Source: Eshraghiella sp964441705 (lineage in GTDB: Bacteria > Bacillota > Clostridia > Lachnospirales > Lachnospiraceae). From it: a stretch of DNA of 64,000 nt. The notes under the pieces are model-generated. The model saw only the letters and a list, made by a program, of their open reading frames with translations, ran no database searches and had not been told where the DNA came from. A program made the position numbers and the translations under genes. Every line of letters starts with the position of its first letter. The first letter of the stretch is position 1. The stretch is taken from positions 1-64,000 of the forward strand of contig CAYTWF010000003.1 in assembly GCA_964441705.1 (NCBI GenBank). The letters are read 5' to 3'. Below are positions 17,347-26,334 of this stretch, in pieces.

Positions 17347-19104
17347 TTAAGGAAGTAAATAGGTTCTGCTGTATTCGTCAAACTTATCCTTAAACTGCTG
17401 GTCATCCTCTCTAATCTTGCCCAGATAATCATGAGACTCAAACTCATCACTTTCAATCTGCATCTCACATACCGCAATATTAGAGCAGTGGTCAGCAACT
17501 CTTTCATAATTAGTGGTTATATCTGATAAAATAAAACCAAGCTCAATTGTACACTGTCCATTTCTAAGTCTGTTAATATGTCTTGCCTTAAGCTCATCAT
17601 TGATTCTGTCAATAACCTCTTCCAAAGGTTCAACACTTCTTGCAGAGCTCTTATCGTCATTATCAAAGCAGTTAATGGCAATGTTAATAATTTCCTTAAT
17701 CGCCGCTGTAAAGACTACAAGCTCTTTTCTTGCATCCTCTGAGAACTGTATCTTCTTGTCATGCATCTCAGTAGCAGTCTCCATAAGATTAAGAGAGTGG
17801 TCTGATATACGTTCAAAATCACCAATACAATGTAAAAGCTTTGATACCATCTTGGAATCCTTTTCACTGAGGCTCTTAGCACTGAGCTTAACAAGATAGG
17901 TTCCCAGTTCATCCTCATAGCGGTCTACAAGACTCTCCATGGATTTAACCTCTTCTGCTTCCTCAGGTGTGTATTCTGACAGAAGATGAATAGCCTTAAA
18001 CATGGATTCTCTTACCGTATTAGCCATGTTAACTGCTGTTTTCTTACACTGCTCAACAGCAAAGGCAGGTCTCTCAAGAAAACGGGAATCAAGCATCTGG
18101 AATTCCTTCTCCGTAGGATTATCCTTAACCTTATCCCTGATTGTAAGACTTGCAAGCTTTTCAAGTACATTGGCAAATGGAAGAAGAACAAAGGTTGCAG
18201 CAACATTAAAGCTTGTATGAATTATGGCAATTCCCATCTGGTCAGCTGCATTCTCAAGGAAAGCAAAATGAACAAAGGCATTAACCCCATAAAAGGCTGC
18301 CATAAATACAAGTGTACCTATTATATTAAAATACAAATGCACAAAAGCTGCTCTCTTGGCATTCTTGCTTGCACCAATACTGGAAATAAGCGCAGTTACG
18401 CAGGTTCCAATATTCTGTCCAAGAATAATCGGCAATGCGCTGGCAAAGCTTATTGCACCTGTGCTGCAAAGAGCCTGCAAAATACCAACAGAGGCACTTG
18501 AGCTCTGAATAATTGCTGTCAGCAATGCACCTGCAATAAGTCCAAGAAGAGGGTTGGAAAACATTGTAAAAAAGCTGGTAAAGGTTGCACTGTCCTTAAG
18601 TGGGGCAACTGCGCCACTCATCATTTCCATTCCAAACATAAGAACTGCAAAGCTCACCATAATAGTACCAATATCTTTTTTCTTATCATTCTTGGTTGCA
18701 AGTATCATAATAATACCAATCAACGCAAGTATTGGTGAAAAAGAGGTTGGTTTAAGAAGCTGTATGAAAAAATTAGTGCTTTGAATACCGGTGAGGCTCA
18801 AAATCCATGATGTAATAGTAGTACCAATATTTGCACCAAAAATAATACCAACAGCCTGAGACAGCTTCATGATTCCAGAGTTAACGAAACCAACCACCAT
18901 AACTGTTGTGGCTGATGATGACTGAATTACTGCAGTCACACCTGCTCCTAATAATACTGCTTTGATTCTGTTGGAGGTAAGTTTTTCTAAAATACGCTCC
19001 ATCTTGCCGCCTGATACCTTGGCAAGACCATCTCCCATCTGATTCATACCAAACAGGAACATGGCAAGTCCACCTAATAAAGTTAAAACACTAAAAAAAT
19101 CCAT
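17347..19104 (-). CDS. Na/Pi cotransporter family protein with C-terminal PhoU domain
   Basis: 585 residues. The first 310 or so contain two inverted Na/Pi-cotransporter repeats, each with the QSSSATT or QSSSASVG signature (AVIQSSSATTVMVVGF; TAIIQSSSASVGIL). About 220 residues with PhoU-like helices follow (IGDFERISDHSLNLME and NYERVADHCSNIAV). It takes up phosphate with sodium across the cytoplasmic membrane as a low-affinity partner to Pst. It is the first gene of the operon symporter-phoP-phoR and sits behind three 11-bp phased Pho-box repeats, so it is probably induced by phosphate starvation. GTGAGG precedes the start. Confidence 0.9.
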   Translation of the reverse strand: MDFFSVLTLLGGLAMFLFGMNQMGDGLAKVSGGKMERILEKLTSNRIKAVLLGAGVTAVIQSSSATTVMVVGFVNSGIMKLSQAVGIIFGANIGTTITSWILSLTGIQSTNFFIQLLKPTSFSPILALIGIIMILATKNDKKKDIGTIMVSFAVLMFGMEMMSGAVAPLKDSATFTSFFTMFSNPLLGLIAGALLTAIIQSSSASVGILQALCSTGAISFASALPIILGQNIGTCVTALISSIGASKNAKRAAFVHLYFNIIGTLVFMAAFYGVNAFVHFAFLENAADQMGIAIIHTSFNVAATFVLLPFANVLEKLASLTIRDKVKDNPTEKEFQMLDSRFLERPAFAVEQCKKTAVNMANTVRESMFKAIHLLSEYTPEEAEEVKSMESLVDRYEDELGTYLVKLSAKSLSEKDSKMVSKLLHCIGDFERISDHSLNLMETATEMHDKKIQFSEDARKELVVFTAAIKEIINIAINCFDNDDKSSARSVEPLEEVIDRINDELKARHINRLRNGQCTIELGFILSDITTNYERVADHCSNIAVCEMQIESDEFESHDYLGKIREDDQQFKDKFDEYSRTYLLP

Positions 19105-19153
19105 GATTTTTCCTCACTTTTATTAATAATCTTAATTGCATCATATGATGCCA

Positions 19154-19194
19154 ATGTAAAATAGATAGGACGTATATGTAAAATCTATGTAAAA
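19154..19194 (-). promoter_or_regulatory. Pho-box direct repeats before the Na/Pi symporter operon
   Basis: The minus-strand motif TTTTACAT (ATGTAAAA on plus) occurs at 19154-19161, 19176-19183 and 19187-19194: offsets of 22 and 11 bp, i.e. exact helical phasing. OmpR/PhoB-type regulators bind tandem half-sites spaced by about 11 bp. The same motif precedes the pst operon (23850-23931). Confidence 0.7.
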
Positions 19195-19248
19195 TTTACT
19201 TATTTTTTACATTATCTGGACTTTTTTGGTGTTTTATTCTATAAAATT

Positions 19249-19899
19249 CTATTGAATTACGTTAATATCTCCTGTGTTGGCATATATTGCCCACTCAGCA
19301 ATGTTAGTTGCATGGTCACCAATTCGTTCAAAATATTTGGCAACCATTAAAAGGTCTGCTGCCTCTCCGGCATTTTCCGAATTCTGTGAAATCAGTGTAA
19401 TAATATCGCTCTTCTCCTTGAGGAAAAGGTCATCCACTACATCATCATTATCGATTACTGCCTGTGCCTTGTCAAGGTCATTTTCCACATATGCCTCAAT
19501 ACTTCTGATTACCATAATTGTAGTTTCGGATGCCATCTGCTTCAGTACATCAAGGTTTCTCACATATTCTGAACCAGCCAGCATTATTGTAATCTCAGAA
19601 ATATCAGCAGCATGGTCTCCAATGCGTTCCATATCTGTTACCATCTTAAGTGCTGTTGATACAAATCTTAAATCTCTTGCAACCGGCTGCTGGGTCAGAA
19701 GAAGCTTCATGCAAAGATTTTCAATATCCTTCTGCTCCTGATCAATTGTATCATCAAATTCTATTGCTGCTCTTGCCTTTGCAACGTCACCTCTGACAAG
19801 TGCATCAATTGCAAGCTCAATTGCATTTTCGATAAGGCTTCCCATGTGAATCATTTCATTTTTCAGCTGTTTAAGCTGTAATTCGTATTGTTCTCTCAT
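19249..19899 (-). CDS. phoU: Phosphate transport regulator PhoU
   Basis: 216 residues from the ATG at 19899 (MREQYELQLKQLKNEMIHMG), with AGGAAGG upstream; the longer frame reads into pstB. Two three-helix PhoU repeats carry the metal-binding motifs DMERIGDHAADI and YFERIGDHATNIAEW. PhoU damps Pst uptake and, with PhoR, keeps the Pho response off when phosphate is plentiful. It is the last gene of the pst operon, starting one base after the pstB stop. Confidence 0.95.
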   Translation of the reverse strand: MREQYELQLKQLKNEMIHMGSLIENAIELAIDALVRGDVAKARAAIEFDDTIDQEQKDIENLCMKLLLTQQPVARDLRFVSTALKMVTDMERIGDHAADISEITIMLAGSEYVRNLDVLKQMASETTIMVIRSIEAYVENDLDKAQAVIDNDDVVDDLFLKEKSDIITLISQNSENAGEAADLLMVAKYFERIGDHATNIAEWAIYANTGDINVIQ

Positions 19900-19900
19900 A

Positions 19901-20653
19901 TCAACCAAACCTTCCTGAAATATAATCCTCTGTTCTCTTATCCTGAGGCATTGAGAACATATCCTCTGTTTTACCGCTTTCAATAATCTCTCCAAGGAGG
20001 AAAAATACTGTACGATCTGCAACTCTGACTGCCTGCTGCATGTTATGTGTTACCATAATAATTGAATATCTGCTCTTCAGCTCCATTACCAGGTCCTCAA
20101 TCTTGGAGGTAGATATAGGGTCAAGTGCTGAGGTTGGCTCATCCATAAGAATAACCTCAGGATTAACTGCAAGTGCTCTTGCAATACATAGTCTCTGCTG
20201 CTGTCCGCCTGAAAGTCCAAGTGCTGATTTTTTAAGTCTGTCCTTAAGCTCATCCCATATAGCAGCATCCCTTAAGGATTTCTCTACTATAGCGTCAAGC
20301 TTGGACTTGGAACGAATACCGTGGGTTCTTGGTCCAAATGCAATGTTATCATATACACTCATTGGAAATGGATTAGGCTTCTGGAATACCATTCCTACTC
20401 TCTTTCTTAATGTACACACATCCATTTTTCCATAGATATCTACATCATCAAGAAGAACCTTACCTTCTATTTTACAGCCCTCAACCAAATCATTCATTCT
20501 GTTAAGTGTCTTAAGAAATGTTGACTTGCCGCAGCCTGATGGTCCGATAAATGCAGTTATCTCATGCTCATTAATTCCGAGATTTACTGATTTTAATGCC
20601 TGAAAATCACCATAATGCAGGTCAAGATTTTCAACAAGATATTTATATGCCAT
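19901..20653 (-). CDS. pstB: Phosphate ABC transporter ATP-binding protein PstB
   Basis: 250 residues, the family's normal length. Walker A GPSGCGKST (about 37-45), Q-loop VFQKPNPFPMSVYDNI, signature LSGGQQQR, Walker B VILMDEPTSALDP and switch His in MVTHNMQQA. It powers high-affinity phosphate import with PstS, PstC and PstA at the cytoplasmic membrane. It lies 18 bp after pstA and one base before phoU. Confidence 0.97.
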   Translation of the reverse strand: MAYKYLVENLDLHYGDFQALKSVNLGINEHEITAFIGPSGCGKSTFLKTLNRMNDLVEGCKIEGKVLLDDVDIYGKMDVCTLRKRVGMVFQKPNPFPMSVYDNIAFGPRTHGIRSKSKLDAIVEKSLRDAAIWDELKDRLKKSALGLSGGQQQRLCIARALAVNPEVILMDEPTSALDPISTSKIEDLVMELKSRYSIIMVTHNMQQAVRVADRTVFFLLGEIIESGKTEDMFSMPQDKRTEDYISGRFG

Positions 20654-20671
20654 ACTCTTATTCCTCTCTGT

Positions 20672-21556
20672 TTATTCGCCTGTCTTTTTAACAAGCTGCT
20701 TCGCTGCAAATGATGACAGCGCATTAATTAAAAATACAAATACAAGAAGTACTACTGCTGTTGCGTATGTCTGCTCCGGATGAAGTCCTTCACTTGCAAT
20801 TGTATACATATGTACTGCAAGAGTTCTTCCTGATGACATAAGTCCCTTTGACAAGGTTCCTGTTGCCGTTCCTGCTGTATACATAAGCGCTGCTGTTTCA
20901 CCAACAATACGTCCTATGGCAAGAATAATTCCTGATAAAATACCAGGTACTGCAGGTGGAAGCACAACCTTGAAAATCGTTCTCAGCTTGCCGGCTCCCA
21001 GTGCGAAGCTTCCTTCTCTAAAGGCATCCGGTACTCCAAGCAAAGCCTCCTCGGTAGTTCTTAAGATTGTTGGCAGTACCATTATTGATACTGTAACCGA
21101 GCCTGCCAGCAATGAGAAATCCCAATGCAGGAAGTTAACGAAGAATATAAGTCCGAAAAGTCCATATATAATAGAAGGAATTCCGCTTAAGGTTTCCGCC
21201 ATTACACGAATAACCTTAACAAACTTATTACCTTTTTTCGCATACTCTACCAGATATATAGCTGCTCCAATTCCAAGAGGAATTGATATTACCAGTGATA
21301 TTCCTGTAAGGATAAGGGTATTAATGAGTGCAGGCATCAGGGAAACGTTGTCAGAATTATACTTCCATGCAAAAAGTCCCTTTGAATCAAGATGTGGTAT
21401 TCCCTTAATAAGTATGTAGAAAAGAACAAACAGCAGTGCGATTACTGTAGCGGCAGCTGCAAGTATCATCAGTCCGCGCAGTATTTTTGAACCAATTCTA
21501 AATCCACGTATTTTTTCTCTGATTTTTATCAGTTTATTTTTTTTCTCAGCTTTCAT
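20672..21556 (-). CDS. pstA: Phosphate ABC transporter permease PstA
   Basis: 294 residues with about six membrane helices and the ABC-permease coupling-helix region (EEALLGVPDAFREGSFALGA). The sequence GIPSIIYGLFGLIFFV is typical of PstA. It forms the channel with PstC. Its start overlaps the pstC stop by one base, which implies translational coupling. Confidence 0.95.
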   Translation of the reverse strand: MKAEKKNKLIKIREKIRGFRIGSKILRGLMILAAAATVIALLFVLFYILIKGIPHLDSKGLFAWKYNSDNVSLMPALINTLILTGISLVISIPLGIGAAIYLVEYAKKGNKFVKVIRVMAETLSGIPSIIYGLFGLIFFVNFLHWDFSLLAGSVTVSIMVLPTILRTTEEALLGVPDAFREGSFALGAGKLRTIFKVVLPPAVPGILSGIILAIGRIVGETAALMYTAGTATGTLSKGLMSSGRTLAVHMYTIASEGLHPEQTYATAVVLLVFVFLINALSSFAAKQLVKKTGE

Positions 21557-22407
21557 TATTGTGGTGACCTCCTCTTCATAAGAGTGATTACCAGATTAAT
21601 TATAAGTATGAATACAAACAGAATAACTCCTGTTGCAATCAATGCTTCTCTATGTAAATCTGTGGCATAACCCATTTCAAGAACGATGTTGGAGGTAAGG
21701 GTTCGTACTCCGTCAAGAATACTGTCAGGTATTCTTGGCTGGTTACCCACTATCATCTTAACTGCCATAGTCTCACCAATGGCTCTTCCTACTCCAAGTG
21801 TAATGGCTGCAATTATTCCTGACTTAGCTGCTGGAACTACAGTTCTGAACACACTGGATTCTTTGGTTGCTCCCAGTGCAAGCGCTCCCTCATAATAGCT
21901 TTCCGGAACAGCTCTTATTGCTGCCTCAGATACTCCTACTATAGTTGGCAGAATCATTATTCCCAGAATAATTGAAGTGGTAAGTATACTAAAGCCCTTG
22001 CCTCCTACATTATCTCTGATAAAAGGAACCATTACCACAAGTCCGAAGAAGCCGTAAATGATAGATGGTATACCTGCAAGAAGATTAACTATAGGTTTGA
22101 TTATTTTGTACAGCCACTTTGGACAGAACTTAGCCATAAATATAGCCATGAAAAGACCAATTGGTACACCTATAACAAGTGCTCCTGCTGTTACATATAT
22201 GCTTCCCAGAATCATTGGGAGAATTCCATACAGATTGTTATTAGGTCTCCACACCTTACCTGTTATGAATTTGCCAAGTCCAATTTCTGCTATTGCAGGA
22301 ATACCTCTGGCAAACAGGAAGTAACAGATTACAATTACTGCAATGATAGATACACTTGCAAGTACTGCAAATACAGCCTCCATGCCTTTTTCTCTGAATT
22401 TTCTCAT
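21556..22407 (-). CDS. pstC: Phosphate ABC transporter permease PstC
   Basis: 283 residues, six predicted helices, with the PstC-type segments NLLAGIPSIIYGFFGLVVMV and the coupling loop SEAAIRAVPESYYEGALALGA. Partner of PstA. It follows pstS after a 100-bp gap that contains a GC-rich hairpin. Confidence 0.95.
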   Translation of the reverse strand: MRKFREKGMEAVFAVLASVSIIAVIVICYFLFARGIPAIAEIGLGKFITGKVWRPNNNLYGILPMILGSIYVTAGALVIGVPIGLFMAIFMAKFCPKWLYKIIKPIVNLLAGIPSIIYGFFGLVVMVPFIRDNVGGKGFSILTTSIILGIMILPTIVGVSEAAIRAVPESYYEGALALGATKESSVFRTVVPAAKSGIIAAITLGVGRAIGETMAVKMIVGNQPRIPDSILDGVRTLTSNIVLEMGYATDLHREALIATGVILFVFILIINLVITLMKRRSPQ

Positions 22408-22440
22408 AATACTCCTAACTCAGTGAATTATTCTTCAATT

Positions 22441-22471
22441 GCCGCCGGTACGCTTAATGCTTACCGGCGGC
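22441..22471 (-). promoter_or_regulatory. Strong hairpin between pstS and pstC
   Basis: GCCGCCGGTA, 11 nt, TACCGGCGGC: a perfect 10-bp GC-rich stem. On the minus strand no T-run follows, so it is not a full terminator. It probably protects the pstS part of the message or lets only part of the transcription pass, giving more PstS than membrane subunits. Confidence 0.7.
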
Positions 22472-22509
22472 TTCTTTATTAACAATTCTCTATTAATTAT
22501 TTTGGCTGA

Positions 22510-23472
22510 TTACTTAGTTGCGTCTGCCCATGTTGTTACATCACCAGTGAAGATGCTGCAAACCTGCTCTGTTGTAATCTCTTCTGTAGGATTTGACTTG
22601 TTAACGATTACTGCAATACCATCCATTGCAATCTTTACAGGTACAAGACCCTTCTCAGTCTCTGTATCCTTAAGTTCACGAGATGCCATACCAATGTCAT
22701 ATGAACCTGAAAGTGCTGATTCCATACCTGTTGTTGAATCTGTTGTCTGAATTTCAATTGTTACCTTAGATACTGCCTGATATGCTTCAATAAGTTTTTC
22801 CATTACTGGAGATACTGATGAAGAACCACCAACTACGATAGAACCTTCAGCGCCGTTTGACTCATAAGCTGCTGCATCAGATACTGCAATGTAGTGATTA
22901 GCTTCAACAATTGCCTGTCCGTCTGAGCTTAAGATGAAGTTGATAAAATCCTGTGCCTGCTCTGATGGAGTACCATTAGTTGCGATATTGAATGGTCTTG
23001 CTGTTGCATATGTACCATCTGCTACATGCTCTGCTGTTGCTTCTACTCCGTCAACCTTAAGTGCCTTAACTGAATCATCAAGTGAGCCAAGTGAAATATA
23101 ACCAATTGCATATTCGTCTCCAGCTACTGTTGTCATTACTTCGTTAGTGCTGTTTGAAATAACAGCTTCATCTGTTGTGTAATCTACTTTATTTCCGTCA
23201 GCGTCTTTTTTCTCTACTCCAACGATTTCAACGAATGCTCCTCTTGTACCTGAGCCATCCTCTCTTGATACTACTGTAATTTCCTTGCTTGTATCGAAAT
23301 CTGATTTTGCAGTGTCTGCTGTTGTTGAATCCTCTTTAGTTGTGTTATCTGATGTACCATCGTTTGCTCCAGGTGTTGTTGAGCTGTCCTTTGTACATCC
23401 TGCAAATGTTCCTGCAATCATTAATGCTGCTGCAGCTGCTGCCACAGTTCTTCCTAATAAATTCTTTTTCAT
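22510..23472 (-). CDS. pstS: Circularly permuted phosphate-binding lipoprotein PstS
   Basis: 320 residues from ATG 23472 (AAGGAG upstream). The lipobox MIAGTFAGC puts the lipid on Cys26, followed by a Thr/Ser/Asp linker. In ordinary PstS the chain starts with the GSSSVSPVMEKL lobe and continues through TWAD into VVSREDGSGTRGAF. Here the order is reversed: residues about 65-200 are the usual C-terminal half (ITVVSREDGSGTRGAF to AIVEANHYIAVSD), and residues about 210-320 are the usual N-terminal half (GSIVVGGSSSVSPVMEKL to IFTGDVTTWADATK), where the protein ends. Both phosphate-binding loops are intact, so it should function. It captures phosphate outside the membrane for PstCAB. Confidence 0.93.
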   Translation of the reverse strand: MKKNLLGRTVAAAAAALMIAGTFAGCTKDSSTTPGANDGTSDNTTKEDSTTADTAKSDFDTSKEITVVSREDGSGTRGAFVEIVGVEKKDADGNKVDYTTDEAVISNSTNEVMTTVAGDEYAIGYISLGSLDDSVKALKVDGVEATAEHVADGTYATARPFNIATNGTPSEQAQDFINFILSSDGQAIVEANHYIAVSDAAAYESNGAEGSIVVGGSSSVSPVMEKLIEAYQAVSKVTIEIQTTDSTTGMESALSGSYDIGMASRELKDTETEKGLVPVKIAMDGIAVIVNKSNPTEEITTEQVCSIFTGDVTTWADATK

Positions 23473-23544
23473 GTTCTTTTTTTCTCCTTGATTTCTTCCG
23501 GGATACCGGATTTTTTTCTTTTTCTTTTTTCTCAACGCATTATT

Positions 23545-23763
23545 TTATGCGTATTTTGCAATTCTCTGCATCAGGTATGGTGCCTGTTCTTTATCATGTA
23601 TCTGTACCTCAATTGGTTTGGTAAGATCCAGACTCAGGATTCCCATAAGTGATTTTGCATCAATGACAAATCTTGATGATACAAGGTCGATGTCTGCATC
23701 CATTCTGGATACTTCATTTACAAATGACTTGACCTTCTCAATTGAATTAAGAATGATTTTCAT
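23545..23763 (-). CDS. HPr-like protein lacking the phosphorylatable histidine
   Basis: 72 residues. The second half (SSRFVIDAKSLMGILSLDL) is the HPr-family segment around the regulatory Ser46. The N-terminal GLHARPA motif with His15 is missing, so it cannot act as a phosphocarrier for sugar PTS transport. Such short HPr-like proteins are common in Clostridia and their role is unknown. It is the first gene after the Pho-box repeats and sits 70 bp ahead of pstS with no terminator between, so it is probably part of the pst operon and phosphate-regulated. Confidence 0.75.
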   Translation of the reverse strand: MKIILNSIEKVKSFVNEVSRMDADIDLVSSRFVIDAKSLMGILSLDLTKPIEVQIHDKEQAPYLMQRIAKYA

Positions 23764-23849
23764 TGATTCTACCTCCTTTCTGCCACGAAGATGATTACCT
23801 TCGAGGGGGTTAACTGTTTCTCAACTACGAGTACTAGAATATATCACCA

Positions 23850-23931
23850 ATGTAAAATCCAAATCCATTTATTTGTATAATTTATGTAAAATGCATGCAA
23901 AGTTTTTTAACGAAAATATATTAATGTAAAA
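23850..23931 (-). promoter_or_regulatory. Pho-box repeats before the pst operon
   Basis: The plus-strand motif ATGTAAAA or close variants occurs at 23850, 23873 (TTGTATAA), 23884, 23895 (ATGCAAAG) and 23924. Sites 23873, 23884 and 23895 are exactly 11 bp apart. It shares the motif and phasing with the site at 19154-19194. Confidence 0.68.
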
Positions 23932-23933
23932 AA

Positions 23934-23963
23934 AATCCGCCAGGACTGTTGTCCCGACGGATT
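23934..23963 (-). terminator. Intrinsic terminator of the rubrerythrin gene
   Basis: On the minus strand the arms AATCCGTCGGGAC and GTCCTGGCGGATT (one mismatch) enclose AACA and are followed by at least seven T. It lies 30 bp past the stop codon. Confidence 0.9.
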
Positions 23964-23993
23964 CTTAACGTACATATAAATACCTGTGAAGTT

Positions 23994-24527
23994 TTAGTAA
24001 TTCTCAGCCTTTACCTGGAAATAAGCCTGTGGATGATTACATACAGGACATACGTCTGGTGCCTTCTTACCTATTACAATGTGTCCGCAGTTAGAGCACT
24101 GCCATACAACATCGCCATCCTTGGAGAACACCAGGTCTCCCTCAACATTGGCAAGCAGCTTGCGGTAACGTTCCTCATGCTCCTTCTCAATCTTGCCAAC
24201 CTCTTCAAAGAGATATGCAATGTGGTCAAAGCCCTCTTCCTTAGCTTCCTTGGCAAACTGAGCATACATATCTGTCCACTCGTAATTCTCGCCCTCTGCC
24301 GCTGCCTTAAGGTTCTCTGCGGTTGTGTTAATTCCTGAAAGAAGCTTGAACCATATTTTGGCATGCTCTTTTTCATTGGCAGCTGTCTCCTCAAAAATAC
24401 TGGCTATCTGAACGTAGCCATCCTTCTTAGCCTTGGATGCAAAATAAGTGTACTTATTTCTTGCCATTGATTCTCCTGCAAATGCTGCCTGCAGATTAGC
24501 TTCTGTTTTTGATCCTTTTAATTCCAT
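23994..24527 (-). CDS. Rubrerythrin
   Basis: 177 residues from ATG 24527, with GGAGG seven bases upstream. The N-terminal ferritin-like domain supplies a di-iron site through FEETAANEKEHAKIW and FEEVGKIEKEHEERY (Glu...GluXXHis patterns). A short C-terminal rubredoxin-like domain has the Cys pairs CSNCGH and CPVCNHP. Rubrerythrin reduces hydrogen peroxide in the cytoplasm of anaerobes. It begins 16 bp after the diguanylate cyclase stop; a separate promoter inside that gene is likely but not obvious. Confidence 0.95.
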   Translation of the reverse strand: MELKGSKTEANLQAAFAGESMARNKYTYFASKAKKDGYVQIASIFEETAANEKEHAKIWFKLLSGINTTAENLKAAAEGENYEWTDMYAQFAKEAKEEGFDHIAYLFEEVGKIEKEHEERYRKLLANVEGDLVFSKDGDVVWQCSNCGHIVIGKKAPDVCPVCNHPQAYFQVKAENY

Positions 24528-24543
24528 TATAATACCTCCATTA

Positions 24544-26217
24544 TCACTTGCGTCTTGAAGCCATCTTGTTCTCATACATCTTCTTGTCGGCTTCCCTGAC
24601 TGCTTCTTCTATATCAAGTGGTGTTCTCTGTGTACTGATAACAATTCCTCTTGCCACAGATATCTCCACCGGAATAGCTTTTGATTCATTAAACTGTCTT
24701 ACCTGTTCCTCAAAGTCCTCCAAATAGGACGCTGTAAATCTGCTCTTTCTTCCTATTACTATTGCGATGAATTCATCACCGCCCATTCTTCCGCAAAAGC
24801 CTGCATCACCAAAGCTGTCACGGAGTGCAGCTGCAATTCCTCTGATATACTTATCTCCAATCTCATGTCCATATACATCATTTGTCTCTTTAAGTCGGTT
24901 CAGGTCAAAAAATACTATTGAATAATCTTTGACTCCTCTGTCTGTAAGCTCCTTAATATACCTGTCACACTCTGTTCGATTGGAAACACCTGTCATAACA
25001 TCAAGATATGCAAGACGGGTAAGCTGTTCTTTATCCTTCTTATTCATAAGGTTATTAGCCTGCATAATAAGAAAGCTTGCAACAAGTCCCGCTATAAACA
25101 GCAAAACTCCAATTGGTGTAACTGTTACCGTCATTATATTGGATTTGATTCCAATATATTTATCAACGTTATATCGAACCGCATCAATAATTGCCATAAA
25201 CATAAGCAGCGTAAATCCATATTTCATAATGCCCTTGGCAACATTGTCTTCTCTACGGTCTGTAAAGCATACAATTATTATTCCTGTACTTCCTATTCCT
25301 ATTAATATATGAAGCATTGAAATATTCTGGCTGTAGTGATGATTGGCCGTTGTATAATTAAGTATTGTACATATCAGGAAAAATACAAATAGAAATGCTG
25401 CATAGCCGCCAAGCAGATACTTAATTGGTTTCTTTTTCTCAACCTCATAGAAGAACATACATATCGGAATAGGAACAAGATACAATGCAATATATTCAAG
25501 TACACTGCACAGCGTAATCTCCTCAAAAAACAGATTAAACATTCCATAATATGCCAGTATCCATATTGACACAAGTACACCAAACAGACTTATCCATATT
25601 GCCTGTCTGGACTCACATGAGAAATCTCCTCTGCTTAAAATAAACAGCAAAACAACAAATGACAGCAGTCCAACTCCCATAAATACAATAAATTCCGCCG
25701 GGTGTCCAATAAATGCGTACTTGTAGCCCTCAAAAGCCGGCAGAACTGTAAAATTATTAAGCTTGGAAAAGCCGTGATTCTCTGTAACATCACATACCAG
25801 TGTAAGCTCATGTCCCCATGCCTCATCCGGAATCAGAACCTTAGGGTATACAGAGCCAATCTGGCTTCCCTCCTGTGCCTGCTTCTGTCCATAGGAATAT
25901 ATAAGCCGGTCACCTGAGAACACCTGAAATGCGCAGTGATCAATATAAAAGCACATAGCCGCATTCTCAACCCACCGCTCCTGAGGAATCTTAATTGTAG
26001 CAATTACCTCATCCCCTGCGTTAACCACAGGAAAATAATTATCTTCAAATTGCTTAGAGGTTCCGTCGGTATAATTAATTGTAATTGATATTCCATCATC
26101 AAGAGAATCCGATACATACTTATCAGTTCCCAGTAGCTTAGGCATAAAAACTGATAAGAAAATATATGTAACAAAAATAACTATAATTACTCTGATAATA
26201 TTTTTTCTATTTATCAT
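24544..26217 (-). CDS. Membrane diguanylate cyclase (GGDEF), 7TM sensor type
   Basis: 557 residues. N-terminal helix (about 8-25), an extracytoplasmic beta-rich domain to about residue 170, then about seven helices (180-385), and a C-terminal GGDEF domain (about 400-555) with the intact motif MGGDEFIAIV and the substrate motif FDLNRLKETND. This is the layout of 7TMR-DISM-type receptors. It makes cyclic di-GMP from GTP in response to an external signal. I see no RXXD inhibitory site at the usual position. It stands alone upstream of rubrerythrin. Confidence 0.88.
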   Translation of the reverse strand: MINRKNIIRVIIVIFVTYIFLSVFMPKLLGTDKYVSDSLDDGISITINYTDGTSKQFEDNYFPVVNAGDEVIATIKIPQERWVENAAMCFYIDHCAFQVFSGDRLIYSYGQKQAQEGSQIGSVYPKVLIPDEAWGHELTLVCDVTENHGFSKLNNFTVLPAFEGYKYAFIGHPAEFIVFMGVGLLSFVVLLFILSRGDFSCESRQAIWISLFGVLVSIWILAYYGMFNLFFEEITLCSVLEYIALYLVPIPICMFFYEVEKKKPIKYLLGGYAAFLFVFFLICTILNYTTANHHYSQNISMLHILIGIGSTGIIIVCFTDRREDNVAKGIMKYGFTLLMFMAIIDAVRYNVDKYIGIKSNIMTVTVTPIGVLLFIAGLVASFLIMQANNLMNKKDKEQLTRLAYLDVMTGVSNRTECDRYIKELTDRGVKDYSIVFFDLNRLKETNDVYGHEIGDKYIRGIAAALRDSFGDAGFCGRMGGDEFIAIVIGRKSRFTASYLEDFEEQVRQFNESKAIPVEISVARGIVISTQRTPLDIEEAVREADKKMYENKMASRRK

Positions 26218-26304
26218 TCCATGCCTCCTCTGTATTCCATTCTAATACAACAGATAGGAAATTTCCACTATAAATTTAATTAAAAGTGTATAATTATACC
26301 CAAA

Positions 26305-26330
26305 AATGGCAGGCAAACCTGCCCGCCATT
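26305..26330 (-). terminator. Intrinsic terminator after the receiver gene
   Basis: On the minus strand AATGGCGGGCAGG, TTT, GCCTGCCATT and then TTTGGG. The stem begins four bases from the receiver-gene stop. Confidence 0.8.
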
Positions 26331-26334
26331 GGAA

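Noticed and set aside
22441..22471. Full terminator separating pstS from pstCAB
   Set aside because: The stem is strong but lacks a T-run on the transcribed strand, and pst operons are normally read through here.
23994..24394. Alternative frames within rubrerythrin
   Set aside because: The rubrerythrin frame has both di-iron motifs and the rubredoxin cysteines; the others have no recognisable content.
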